This document shows, one piece after another, positions 20,969-32,076 of a stretch of DNA of 64,000 bases. This stretch comes from Amorphophallus konjac. Taxonomy: Eukaryota > Streptophyta > Magnoliopsida > Alismatales > Araceae. Every line of letters begins with the position of its first letter. Positions within the stretch are counted from its first letter, which is position 1. The DNA lies in contig JAHNEJ010000859.1 of the NCBI GenBank assembly GCA_022559845.1, positions 186,001 through 250,000 of the forward strand, written 5' to 3'. The translations under genes and the position numbers were made by a program. The notes under the pieces were generated by a model. It had not been told where the DNA came from and ran no database searches. It saw only the letters and a list, made by a program, of their open reading frames with translations.

Positions 20969-23576
20969 TGTAATATCCCGGACCTTTCGGATCCTTCTTC
21001 GTGGGTCCCGGATCTGGTTTTCGGAGCGTCCGGCTCCGTTGTGTCCGAAATTTCGTTTCGGACATCTTTCGTGTTCGGATCGGCGCGATCCGGAGTCGTT
21101 TCGGAGGCCCGGAGGCGTTCCGCGGCTTTTTCCGCGCGTGTTTTCCGATTTCCGGTGTGTGTTTCGGCTTTTTCTTCGGACGCTCGCTGCGGGCGAACCG
21201 GGCAGTTCCCCGAGGCACGAGTGGTACCGTTGCGATCGGTGCGTTCCGAGGATTCCGGAAATGTATTTTTCTAATTTTCGGTATTTTCCCGAAAAATCGG
21301 ATTTTCTATATATTCCCATTTTCTTTTCTTTTCTTTTTCTTCTTTTCTCTTTTCTTCTTCTTCCTTCCTCTCTCTCCCTCACGCGACCGTGGCCGGCTCT
21401 CTCCCTCCTTCTCTCCCGTTCGACCGTGCCGACCCCCGTTCCGGCTGCAGACGGCGGCGGTGCGACGGCGCGAGGACGTGGGTGACGTGGTGGCGATCGT
21501 GCGGGCATACGGCGAGCGTGGGAAGCGTGGGGAGGCGAGATTCTAACGGCGTTCTTCGCGACTTCGAGCTCGGATCGGAGCGTTTCGTCGCGGACCGGAG
21601 GTAGGGTGACGTTCCTTAGCCTCATGTCTTCCTTCCCCGTGAGTTTCAGCTCGAGACGAGGTCGAGAGGGGTTTATTTTGAGCCGGGAAGGGTTGATCAT
21701 GCCGCGGGGTGAGTTCGTCCGATCCATCGTTTTGAGCCCCGATTTCGCGGTTTAAGGGCGTAGGAGCATGCTAGGGGGCTTGGGGGTTCTTCTCTCGCCA
21801 TTTCCCCCTCCGTGGGGTTTGTTTTGAGGCCGATTGGGCGATTCCGGTGAGGTTCGCCATTTTCTCGCCGGTGAGCGATGTGCGGTCGAACCAGTGGCCG
21901 CACAACCCCTATGCGGTTCCGTTCGGACCGTTCATCGGCTCGGCGCGCTTTGGGTGAGGCTTGGCGCGCAGTGGGCTTGGGCGGTCTATCGTGGGACCGC
22001 ATATCCTAATGTGCGGCCCCACATCTACCGCCCAACCCTAAGGGTTTTGACCGTTGGTTGTGACCGTTGTGCAGTGCTCTGGGATGTGCGGCCAGGAGCT
22101 GACCGCATAACCCCTTGCACGGCCAGGTGCTGGCCGTACATCCCCTAGCGCTATGGTTGGATGTGCGGTCTTGCCCTGACCGCACAACACCTGAACGGCT
22201 AAGCCGTAGCCGCTCTTCCCCAAGTGCGGCTAAGGACTAACCGTCCAGGCTTTTTACCGTTGGGAGACGAGCGGCCAGGAGGTGACCGTTCCTCACCCAC
22301 GTGCGGTCAAGAGTTGACCACACATCTGTTTGCACGGTCCTGTGTTGGCCGTTTATCTGTCGTTTGGACCCTGGGTGGAACGGTCCTGATCTGACCGTTC
22401 GAATCCTTGTGCGGTCCCTGTGTGACCGTACTTCCATGGGCGGCCCAGTGTGGACCGTTCAAGGGTACGGGTTGTGTCGGCTTGTCTCTCGTCGTACAGA
22501 GCGTACCGGGAGATGTTGTTGTCGGCTTGTTACCGTGCGTCGGTGTTGGTACAAGGAGCGTCCCTCGTACCTGCAGTTGCATCGTTGTTTTCTGAGACTT
22601 GAGAGTCTACTCCTTCAGTGACCCTCCACTAGTCGTAGCCTACTAGTACGCGTGTGCTAGTCGCACCAGGGAGTGGTGTACGGGCTGACCTTTAGAGACG
22701 GTTTGTGGACCGGTTACCGTTGGGCCCCACGTCTTGCAGCCAGAGTCCGGCTGAGGGGAAAACCGGTCAGAGGGCCAGACCAGGGACGCGCGGTCTGTGT
22801 GTGCACACGTGGTTGGGGGCGGTTGGACCCACGTCGACGGGCGTGACCCCAGCTAGTCACTTGTTGTGGTTACTTGTACGGTGTTTGCGCCTCGGGTAGG
22901 ACCTACCATGTCAGGCGGTTCACCTGCGGTGCGGTGTAAGACGTCAGGGGACGCTACCGGCTGTGCTTCTAGTGGGTGGTACTCCTGTCGAGTACGGAGT
23001 GTCAGGCTGTCAGTCGGGTGTTTTCGACCTTCGGGTTTTGACGGTTCGACCGTTGAGTTTCGGTCTTCTCGTACCGTGGCACGTGTGTCGGTTTACGTGC
23101 CGTTAGGGTCTAGTTCTGTAGAGTACAGGGCTTTCCTTTCCGAGGTACCTTCTTACCGCTAGAGTAGTGGTTTCTCGTTTTACGAGGTAGGGTTCGAGTG
23201 ATCCCTACTGAGTCTTGTTCCGAGACTCATTCCCTGCGTGTTTTCACCGTGTTTCAGGTGAGGCGCCACCTTCGGGGAGCGCGTCAGGTGCGCAGCGTGG
23301 TGCGGGTGCCCAGAGGTAGTGCCAGAGGTCAGAGCCGGGGATGCCCCGTGTAGCTGTACTTTTCTTTCTTGTCACTGTACTAGTTGTGGACTGTTGTTAT
23401 TGTTGCTCTTTATTGTGGACCGTGTAAAATGTTATCTTATTTTCTGCAATTATTTGTGATACTTGTGTAGTTTCCACACCATCCTTTTAACCCTTCCGAG
23501 TCTTCGGGCTCGTGGGTGGCGGTGCGAGTCTCGGGTTATCGGGCCTTCCCGGTAATCGGATTCTCGGGTCGTTACA
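20969..23576 (+). repeat. Tekay-type 5' LTR
   Basis: It runs from TGTAATATCCCGG to GGGTCGTTACA. Landmarks are a 'tctatatattccc' TATA-like site near 21305, a CT-rich leader (21320-21385), and an inverted-repeat array at 21882-22458. Confidence 0.95.
21882..22458 (+). repeat. Array of ~14 inverted repeats, RCGGYY-N7-RRCCGY
   Basis: Each unit is a 6-bp arm, a spacer of mostly 7 bp (8 in the first units) and a complementary 6-bp arm. Units start near 21882, 21980, 22088, 22119, 22165, 22195, 22226, 22271, 22303, 22334, 22380, 22411 and 22440, plus weaker ones. Many successive starts are 30-31 bp apart. Spacers vary while arms are kept. The 3' LTR repeats the array at 29384-29960. What binds or folds here is unknown. 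Confidence 0.85.
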
Positions 23577-23578
23577 GC

Positions 23579-23590
23579 TGGTATCAGAGC
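23579..23590 (+). other. Primer binding site (tRNA-iMet type)
   Basis: TGGTATCAGAGC begins two bases after the 5' LTR end. Confidence 0.95.
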
Positions 23591-23740
23591 GCGGTTGTGG
23601 AATTACATGAGAATCATAGGTAATTGTAGTGGTCCACTAGTCCACAGCGATGATGTACAGGTGACGCTGGCATTGGGCACCGTGTGTTTATTTTGACCTT
23701 GCCGTTTCTGTGTTTTCTGTCTTGTGCTTCAGGAGCGAGG

Positions 23741-26700
23741 ATGGCGCCGAGGAGGAGTTCTCGCTCTCAGCAGGGGCAGTCGGCTGGAGGTCAGGAGATC
23801 CAGCAGGAGGTCCAGCAGAGGGACCAGGAGGAGCATAGTAGAGCGCCACTGGGGGCTACCGAGGCCGAGGATGCTGCGAGAGTTCCGGGGGCCGAGGGTT
23901 TTCTCCGTGGCATGTACCATCTCATGGCTCAGCAGTTCGGCGGAGAGGCCGGTGAGGGCTCGTCAGTCAGGGGTGGGCCAGGCCGAGCAGTGAGGGACTT
24001 CATGCAGTTCCATCCACCTTACTTTAGCGGCCAGGCAGACCCTGATGCGGCTCGTGATTGGCTTGATGAGATGGAGCGGGTGTTCAGTTCTGCGAAGAGT
24101 GCTGCCGAGGATAGAGTGGTGTTGGCCTACAACCAGTTGCAGGGTACGGCTCGGAGGTGGTGGTCTTCCGAGTGGAAGACGTCCTTTCAGCTTCGTCCGC
24201 TTGAGCAGATCGAGTGGGATGACTTTGTCAGTGCTTTCGAGCGTACGTACTGTCCATGCTACGCAGCGGATGCGGGAGTTTCTGGAGCTGGTGCAGGGTG
24301 ACATGTCCGTGTTGCAGTACAGGGCCCGATTTGTCGAGCTGGGTCGGTACGCACCTCATATCATGGAGCATGAGAGGGTGAGGACGACGCAGTTTGTGCA
24401 GGGCTTGAGGCTGGAGCTGAGGCACCATCTGATCGCGAATGGGGCCACTGATCTCGAGACGGCGTCTCGTGTTGCGATTTCCTTGGAGATGGATATGCAG
24501 AGGACTCGAGGACCGATCAGCCAGGGGCAGTCTGTGTCAGGTCGCAGCCAGCAGTCGGCTACTCAGCAGCAGGGTTTCTTCAGTCTGCGTCGGGTGGTTC
24601 AGGAGTACCGGCATCGGCAGCTTCGGTGACAGGATCTGCGTCCTTTGGCACGAAGGTCAAGAAGTTCTTCAAGAGAGGGTTCGGCAAGAAGAAGTCCAAG
24701 GATCAGGGGCAGGCTTCATCGGGCAGTGTACAGCAGCCGTTTCCTTTGCAGCGTCAGGGATCGGTGGGTGGATCGCGAGGACCTTGTCCACGGTGTAGTG
24801 GGACCCACCCAGGCAGGCAGTGCACGGCGCCGATCATCTGTTTTCGGTGTGACCAGCCAGGGCACATGGCGCGTGACTGTCCTCAGAGGCCGCCGCAGCA
24901 GCAGGTTCCCCAGCAGCAGCAGCAGCAGGGACAGTATCCGCCGCTACCCAGGTCAGCTAGTGTGGGAGGCAGGCAGAGAGCTCGTGGCCAGATCACGCAC
25001 TTGACCAGGGCAGAGGCAATGGCGTCGCAGCTCGTGGAAGGTACCGTTCAGATTTTGGGTTGTGCGGCTCGGGTTTTATTTGATTCTGGCGCGTCTCATT
25101 CGTTCATTTCGGAGGATTTCGCGTCGAGTGTCGAGGAGCCGGTAACCCAGTTGTCCTGTGATTTGGCAGTGGAGTTGCCTTCGGGTGACTTTATGGTCAC
25201 TCCGTATTGCTTCGACCAGGTTCCGGTGTGGATCGATGGGCGGAGTATGCCAGGCAGGTTGTATGCGTTGCAGCTTCGGGATTACGACGTGATTCTAGGC
25301 ATGGATTGGCTCGAGACTCATAGAGCGGTGGTGGATTGTGGAATGAAGAGGGTCTACTTCCAGCATCCGAGCAAGAGGACCTTCTATTTCCAAGGTATCC
25401 GTTCCGCCTCTTCTCGATTTCTTATCTCTGCTATTCGAGCCCGTCGATTGCTTGATTCAGGTTGTCAGGGTTTTCTCGCGTCAGTGGTTGTGTCTGACCG
25501 GATGGAGCCGGATGTCGAGGACATTGCGGTGGTGTGCGAGTTCCCCGATGTTTTTCCTGAGGAGTTGCCTGGATTACCTCCCCAGCGGGAGATCGATTTC
25601 GTGATCGAGGTTGTGCCTGGTACGGGACCTTTGGCGAAGGCTCCCTACCGTATGGCCCCCGCTGAGTTGAGGGAGTTGAGGGCGCAATTGCAGGAACTGT
25701 TGGCCAAGGGGTACATTCGTCCGAGCTTTTCCCCTTGGGGTGCGCCCGTGTTGTTTGTGAAGAAGAAGGACGGTAGTCTGCGGTTGTGCATTGACTATCG
25801 GCAGCTGAATGAAGTGACCATTAAGAACAAGTATCCGTTGCCGCGGATTGATGATTTGTTCGACCAGCTGCAGTCTGCGCGAGTGTTCTCGCGGATTGAT
25901 CTGCGGTCCGGTTACTATCAGCTGAGATTCGCGAGTCCGATGTGGAGAAGACTGCGTTCAGTACGAGGTACGGGCATTATGAGTTTCTGGTGATGCCGTT
26001 TGGGCTCACTAATGCCCCAGCAGCCTTCATGGACTTGATGCAGAGGGTGTTTCATCCGTATTTGGACCAGTTCGTGGTCATTTTCGTGGATGACATCCTT
26101 GTTTATTCGCGGTCTGCTGAGGAGCATGCGTACCATTTGGGTGTGGTGCTGCAGACGTTGCGAGATCACCAGTTGTTTGCGAAGCTCAGCAAGTGCGAGT
26201 TTTGGCTCAGCGAGGTGCACTTTCTGGGGCACGTGATTTCTGGTGATGGCATTTCCGTGGATCCCGCCAAGGTCGAGGCTGTGATGCAATGGCCGAGGCC
26301 GAGGTCGGTGACGGAGATCCGGAGTTTCTTGGGGCTTGCGGGTTATTATCGTCGTTTTATCCAGGATTTTTCCCGCATTGCGACCCCGATGACTAGGCTC
26401 ACACGGAAGGATGTGCCTTTCGTTTGGTCCGAGGAGTGTGAGCAGTGTTTCAGGGAACTGAAGAGATTGCTCACCTCGGCTCCGGTGTTGGTTTTGCCTT
26501 CTGGATCGGGAGGTTTTGTGGTGTGTACAGATGCTTCCGGCGTCGGATTGGGTGCTGTTCTGATGCAGCATGGTAGAGTGGTGGCTTATGCATCTCGGCA
26601 GCTAAAGCCCCATGAGGAGAACTACCCTACCCATGATCTTGAGTTGGCGGCAGTGATCTTCGCGCTGAAGATCTGGAGGCATTATCTGTATGGCGAGAAG

Positions 26701-28404
26701 TTTGAGGTGTTCACTGACCATCAGAGTTTGAGGTATGTGTTCTCGCAGAGAGATCTGAACCTCAGACAAAGGCGTTGGATGGAGTTCATGAAGGACTATG
26801 ACTTCACCCTGTCTTATCAGCCGGGCAGGATGAATGTCGTTGCCGATGCCTTGAGTCGGAAGGTGGCGGTCAGTATCTTGATGTTGAGGAAGTGGAGGCT
26901 CTGGGAACAGGTGCCCGAGGTGTCCTTCAGGCTCAAGATTCCCCAGGAGCCAGGGTTGGCAGTGCTTGCGAGTCTGACTGTCACTCCTGCTATCCGTCGT
27001 CAGGTGACAGAGGCTCAGCATGCGGACCCTGAGTTACCCCGGATTCTTGCGATGGCTGATGTGGAGCTTGGCGAGGACGGTGCTGCGAGGTTTCGCGGCA
27101 GGCTGTACGTCCCAGCGGAGGAGCAGGTTCGTCGTGCGGTGTTACGCGAGGCTCATGGGAGCAGGTACACTGTACACCCGGGTGCGACGAAGATGTATCG
27201 GAACTTGCGGAGGCAGTTCTGGTGGCCTGGCATGAAGAGAGATGTGGCCGAGTTTGTGGCCAGGTGCCTGATCTGTCAGCAGGTGAAGGCGGAGCATCAG
27301 CGACCAGGCGGTACTCTCCAGCCCTTGGATGTTCCTGCTTGGAAGTGGGACCATGTGACCACAGATTTTGTGGTGGGGTTGCCCAGGACCCCGAGTGGGC
27401 AGGACAGTATCTGGTTGCTTGTGGATCGGCTGACGAAGGTGACGCGGTTGCTACCGGTCAAAGTCAGCTGGAGCGTGCCTAAGTTGGCTCGTCTTTATGT
27501 GGAGCGGATCGTGCCGTTGCATGGGGTTCCCATTTCGATTGTGTCGGATCGGGATCCGCGCTTCACTTCTGGATTCTGGAGGAGTTTCCAGCGAGCTCTT
27601 GGCACGGAGTTGGCGTTTAGCTCGGCGTATCATCCACAGTCAGATGGTCAGTCTGAGAGGACCATTCAGACTTTGGAGGACATGCTGAGATCCTGCTGCC
27701 TGGAGTGGCAGGGGAGTTGGATTCATCACCTACCGTTGGTGGAGTTTGCCTATAACAACAGCTTTCATTCGAGCATCGGCATGGCTCCTTATGAGGCATT
27801 GTATGGGCGTCCTTGTCGGACTCCACTTGATTGGTTTGAGGTGGGTGAGCGTGTTTTGACGGGACCGGAGTTGGTGCAGCAATGTGCGGATGTTGTGCAC
27901 CTGGTTCGTCAGAACATGTTGGCGGCCCAGAGTCGGCAGAAGAGTTATGCTGACCGTAGGAGGCAGCCCCTCGAGTTCGCCGTGGGCGATCATGTGTTCT
28001 TGAGAGTTTCTCCGATGAAGGGGGTGATGCGTTTTGGGCGGCGTGGGAAGCTGAGTCCCCGCTACATTGGTCCTTTCGCGATTGTGGAGCGCATCGGTGA
28101 GGTTGCTTACCGGTTGCGGTTACCCTCTGAGTTGGCGTCGGTGCATGACGTGTTCCACGTCTCGATGTTGCGGAAGTATATGCCCGATGACTCTCATGTG
28201 CTCGAGGATTTTGTTTGGCCTGAGGTGACTCCAGATCTTTCTCTCCCAGAGTTTCCGATCCGCGTGGAGGATAGGCGAGAGCAGCGCCTGCGGAACAAGG
28301 TTATTCCCTTGGTAAAGGTCGTGTGGCAACGACACTCTGGTGGTGAGGCTTCGTGGGAACGTGAGGACGAGATGCGTCAGCAGTTCCCGTACCTGTTTGA
28401 GTGA
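23741..28404 (+). pseudogene. gag-pol: Tekay-type gag-pol polyprotein with three frameshifts
   Basis: The start ATG at 23741 is the first in the gag frame. Domains in order: retrotransposon gag (about 24000-24500), zinc knuckle [14 protein letters not shown] (about 24838-24880), protease with FDSGASHS (about 25080), RT with FVDDILVY (about 26085), RNase H with CTDASG (about 26523), integrase HHCC finger (about 27175-27290), the D,D,E core with SDRDPRF and QSDGQSERT, and a C-terminal chromodomain-like segment ending at TGA 28402-28404. The frame changes near 24255 (inside gag), near 24570 (before the knuckle) and near 25930 (inside RT, just after the SGYYQLR motif). Each is explained by one missing or extra base, and no nonsense codon was seen. 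Catalytic residues are otherwise intact. Confidence 0.93.
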
Positions 28405-28458
28405 GTCTTCCTCTTCTTTCCCCTTGGGTTGTTCTCAATTTCGAGGACGAAATTCCTT

Positions 28459-28471
28459 AAGGGGGGAGGGC
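28459..28471 (+). other. Polypurine tract
   Basis: AAGGGGGGAGGG plus one base, immediately before the 3' LTR. It primes plus-strand synthesis. Confidence 0.9.
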
Positions 28472-31077
28472 TGTAATATCCCGGACCTTTCGGATCCTTC
28501 TTCGTGGGTCCCGGATCTGGTTTTCGGAGCGTCCGGCTCCGTTGTGTCCGAAATTTCGTTTCGGACATCTTTCGTGTTCGGATCGGCGCGATCCGGAGTC
28601 GTTTCGGAGGCCCGGAGGCGTTCCGCGGCTTTTTCCGCGCGTGTTTTCCGATTTCCGGTGTGTGTTTCGGCTTTTTCTTCGGACGCTCGCTGCGGGCGAA
28701 CCGGGCAGTTCCCCGAGGCACGAGTGGTACCGTTGCGATCGGTGCGTTCCGAGGATTCCGGAAATGTATTTTTCTAATTTTCGGTATTTTTCCGAAAAAT
28801 CGGATTTTCTATATATTCCCATTTTCTTTTCTTTTCTTTTTCTTCTTTTCTCTTTTCTTCTTCTTCCTTCCTCTCTCTCCCTCACGCGACCGTGGCCGGC
28901 TCTCTCCCTCCTTCTCTCCCGTTCGACCGTGCCGACCCCCGTTCCGGCTGCAGACGGCGGCGGTGCGACGGCGCGAGGACGTGGGTGACGTGGTGGCGAT
29001 CGTGCGGGCATACGGCGAGCGTGGGAAGCGTGGGAGGCGAGATTCTAACGGCGTTCTTCGCGACTTCGAGCTCGGATCGGAGCGTTTCGTCGCGGACCGG
29101 AGGTAGGGTGACGTTCCTTAGCCTCATGTCTTCCTTCCCCGTGAGTTTCAGCTCGAGACGAGGTCGAGAGGGGTTTATTTTGAGCCGGGAAGGGTTGATC
29201 ATGCCGCGGGGTGAGTTCGTCCGATCCATCGTTTTGAGCCCCGATTTCGCGGTTTAAGGGCGTAGGAGCATGCTAGGGGGCTTGGGGGTTCTTCTCTCGC
29301 CATTTCCCCCTCCGTGGGGTTTGTTTTGAGGCCGATTGGGCGATTCCGGTGAGGTTCGCCATTTTCTCGCCGGTGAGCGATGTGCGGTCGAACCAGTGGC
29401 CGCACAACCCCTATGCGGTTCCGTTCGGACCGTTCATCGGCTCGGCGCGCTTTGGGTGAGGCTTGGCGCGCAGTGGGCTTGGGCGGTCTATCGTGGGACC
29501 GCATATCCTAATGTGCGGCCCCACAGCTACCGCCCAACCCTAAGGGTTTTGACCGTTGGTTGTGACCGTTGTGCAGTGCTCTGGGATGTGCGGCCAGGAG
29601 CTGACCGCATAACCCCTTGCACGGCCAGGTGCTGGCCGTACATCCCCTAGCGCTATGGTTGGATGTGCGGTCTTGCCCTGACCGCACAACACCTGAACGG
29701 CTAAGCCGTAGCCGCTCTTCCCCAAGTGCGGCTAAGGACTAACCGTCCAGGCTTTTTACCGTTGGGAGACGAGCGGCCAGGAGGTGACCGTTCCTCACCC
29801 ACGTGCGGTCAAGAGTTGACCGCACATCTGTTTGAACGGTCCTGTGTTGGCCGTTTATCTGTCGTTTGGACCCTGGGTGGAACGGTCCTGATATGACCGT
29901 TCGAATCCTTGTGCGGTCCCTGTGTGACCGTACTTCCATGGGCGGCCCAGTGTGGACCGTTCAAGGGTACGGGTTGTGTCGGCTGTGTCTCTCGTCGTAC
30001 AGAGTGTACCGGGAGATGTTGTTGTCGGCTTGTTACCGTGCGTCGGTGTTGGTACAAGGAGCGTCCTCGTACCTGCAGTTGCATCGTTGTTTTCTGAGAC
30101 TTGAGAGTCTACTCCTTCAGTGACCCTCCACTAGTCGTAGCCTACTAGTACGCGTGTGCTAGTCGCACCAGGGAGTGGTGTACGGGCTGACCTTTAGAGA
30201 CGGTTTGTGGACCGGTTACCGTTGGGCCCCACGTCTTGCAGCCAGAGTCCGGCTGAGGGGAAAACCGGTCAGAGGGCCAGACCAGGGACGCGCGGTCTGT
30301 GTGTGCACACGTGGTTGGGGGCGGTTGGACCCACGTCGACGGGCGTGACCCCAGCTAGTCACTTGTTGTAGTTACTTGTACGGTGTTTGCGCCTCGGGTA
30401 GGACCTACCATGTCAGGCGGTTCACCTGCGGTGCGGTGTAAGACGTCAGGGGACGCTACCGGCTGTGCTTCTAGTGGGTGGTACTCCTGTCGAGTACGGA
30501 GTGTCAGACTGTCAGTCGGTGTTTTCGACCTTCGGGTTTTGACGGTTCGACCGTTGAGTTTCGGTCTTCTCGTACCGTGGCACGTGTGTCGGTTTACGTG
30601 CCGTTAGGGTCTAGTTCTGTAGAGTACAGGGCTTTCCTTTCCGAGGTACCTTCTACCGCTAGAGTAGTGGTTTCTCGTTTTACGAGGTAGGGTTCGAGTG
30701 ATCCCTACTGAGTCTTATTCCGAGACTCATTCCCTGCGTGTTTTCACCGTGTTTCAGGTGAGGCGCCACCTTCGGGGAGCGCGTCAGGTGCGCAGCGTGG
30801 TGCGGGTGCCCAGAGGTAGTGCCAGAGGTCAGAGCCGGGGAATGCCCCGTGTAGCTGTACTTTTCTTTCTTGTCACTGTACTAGTTGTGGACTGTTGTTA
30901 TTGTTGCTCTTTATTGTGGACCGTGTAAAATGTTATCTTATTTTCTGCAATTATTTGTGATACTTGTGTAGTTTCCACACCATCCTTTTAACCCTTCCGA
31001 GTCTTCGGGCTCGTGGGTGGCGGTGCGAGTCTCGGGTTATCGGGCCTTCTCGGTAATCGGATTCTCGGGTCGTTACA
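28472..31077 (+). repeat. Tekay-type 3' LTR
   Basis: Nearly identical to 20969-23576. Several differences are one-base changes in homopolymer runs (for example GGGG/GGG at 21533 and CCC/CC at 22563), the rest substitutions. It carries the inverted-repeat array at 29384-29960. Confidence 0.95.
29384..29960 (+). repeat. Inverted-repeat array, 3' LTR copy
   Basis: Same units as 21882-22458. One arm that reads GACCAC in the 5' LTR (22315-22320) reads GACCGC here, the better complement. Confidence 0.85.
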
Positions 31078-31082
31078 GGGGG
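31078..31082. repeat. Right TSD of Tekay-type element (GGGGG)
   Basis: Pairs with 20964-20968. Confidence 0.75.
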
Positions 31083-31392
31083 CGAGTAAGGAGGGAGAGG
31101 CTGGAAGGGGAGGTGCGGACTGTGGGGGAGGTGTGGATCGCTCCCCACCCCCACCCCCAGCCGCACATCCAGCTCCTGACATCTCCTAATCTTAGATTTG
31201 GCAATTGTTGTGTCTTCCCGGAGTATGGGGGGGGACCTCCGGTGTCAATTTCCCTGTTCACCAGCTGCAATTTTGGAGGAAAAATGTTGATTATTTTGGA
31301 CCGTTGAATGCTCACTATGGTAAAAGGACGGCTCAGATCGCGATAGCATGGGAAGCGAGCCATAAAGCTGGCCCCATGTGATCTCCGTCTTA

Positions 31393-31451
31393 TATGGGAA
31401 GTGATCACATGGTGCCGACATTAAGTGATGTCGCCACAATCACTTCCCATA
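31393..31451. repeat. 59-bp near-perfect palindrome
   Basis: A 13-bp perfect arm TATGGGAAGTGAT at 31393-31405 pairs with ATCACTTCCCATA at 31439-31451. Inside it, TGCCGACAT and ATGTCGCCA form a second imperfect pair, leaving a tiny loop at the TTAAG centre. Confidence 0.85.
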
Positions 31452-31784
31452 TTTATAGTCATTTTTTATATTTTTTAAATATGTGAGCCAAGATCTCCTA
31501 TCTCGAAGTGATACCCAAACCCCCTATTTTACTTGATCCACGGCATGAAAAAAAGTACATGAATAATGATTTGGGTCTCAAGTCAATATTTACATATTTT
31601 TTTATTATATTATAAGATAAATTTGTGGTGACCTGAATACAACTCTTATATTTAAATAATAAAAAATTTGGCCTTCACTGTAAGAAAATTTAAAATAATA
31701 AAAAATAAAAATAAGTTTTTAATAAGAGAAGTGATCGCGAAGACGTCATCGTGTAATCCGTTCCCTATATTTAAATATACACAC
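31452..31784. other. AT-rich upstream region of the ArfGAP gene
   Basis: No reading frame or element is recognised, apart from a further 'gagaagtgatcgcg' half-site at about 31726 related to the palindromes. Confidence 0.5.
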
Positions 31785-32007
31785 CATATATATATATATA
31801 TATATAAATTTATTCTGGTATCCTTATGCTTCCTCCCTTTCATTTCCCCCCTTCGAAACTCCCCAACTCTTTTCGCCGGCGGAGGATCTCAGGGCAGCGA
31901 AAGCCCGCCGGACTTCTCGGCCGGCGAGAAGAAGTGGCGAGGAGGAGAAAAAGAGCTTCAATTCCGATCACAAGCCAGCGCTACCGCACTCCTCGCCGCC
32001 GCCAGCC
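31785..32007 (+). promoter_or_regulatory. Putative core promoter and 5' UTR of the ArfGAP gene
   Basis: An (AT)n run leads into 'tatataaatt' (about 31797-31809), a TATA-like site. A pyrimidine patch (about 31830-31850), common just after plant transcription starts, and a GC-rich leader of about 170 bp follow before ATG 32008. The start site itself cannot be seen. Confidence 0.45.
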
Positions 32008-32076
32008 ATGGCTTCCGAGGGCTTCACCGACAAGAACGCCGTCTTCAAGAAGCTCCGGGCCAGATCGGAGAACAAG
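32008..32076 (+). CDS. ArfGAP exon 1 (coding part)
   Basis: Residues 1-23, starting [10 protein letters not shown]. The ATG sits in 'gccagccATGGCT', a good plant initiation context. Donor AAG|gtaaac at 32077; intron 1 is 251 bp. Confidence 0.93.

Larger units (their letters stand above)
20969..31077 (+). mobile_element. Tekay/Del-type Ty3/gypsy retrotransposon, very young, structurally complete
   Basis: This is a 10.1-kb element with LTRs of 2608 and 2606 bp, a tRNA-iMet PBS (23579-23590), one gag-pol region (23741-28404), a 'tcgaggacgaaat' motif typical of this clade just before the polypurine tract, and a 5-bp TSD. Domain order is gag, protease, RT, RNase H, integrase, chromodomain-like tail, i.e. 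a Ty3/gypsy chromovirus. I count about fifteen differences between the LTRs (around 99.4% identity), so the insertion is recent. Despite this, gag-pol has three single-base frameshifts. It ends 930 bp upstream of the ArfGAP start codon, in the same orientation. Confidence 0.96.
20019..31379. mobile_element. MULE/MITE-like element with long terminal inverted repeats, split by a gypsy element
   Basis: The left arm at 20019-20202 and the right arm at 31202-31379 are inverted copies of each other. Shared phrases, in order inward, are 'atggggcc', 'gctcgcttcccatg', 'tctgagcc-tccttttaccatagtgagcat', 'aaaataat-aac', 'aaaattgcag-tggtgaa' and 'gggaag-cacaac'. Arms of about 180 bp suggest Mutator-like elements or a related non-autonomous family. 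The inner part (20203-20968 plus 31083-31201, under 1 kb) encodes no recognisable transposase. The Tekay-type gypsy element interrupts it in a G-run. I could not fix the outer termini or a TSD, so the superfamily is uncertain. Confidence 0.6.

Noticed and set aside
21001..22148. Long open frames in both Tekay LTRs, on both strands
   Set aside because: They sit in CG-rich LTR sequence, duplicate exactly in both LTRs and lack domains. The inverted-repeat array depletes stop codons.
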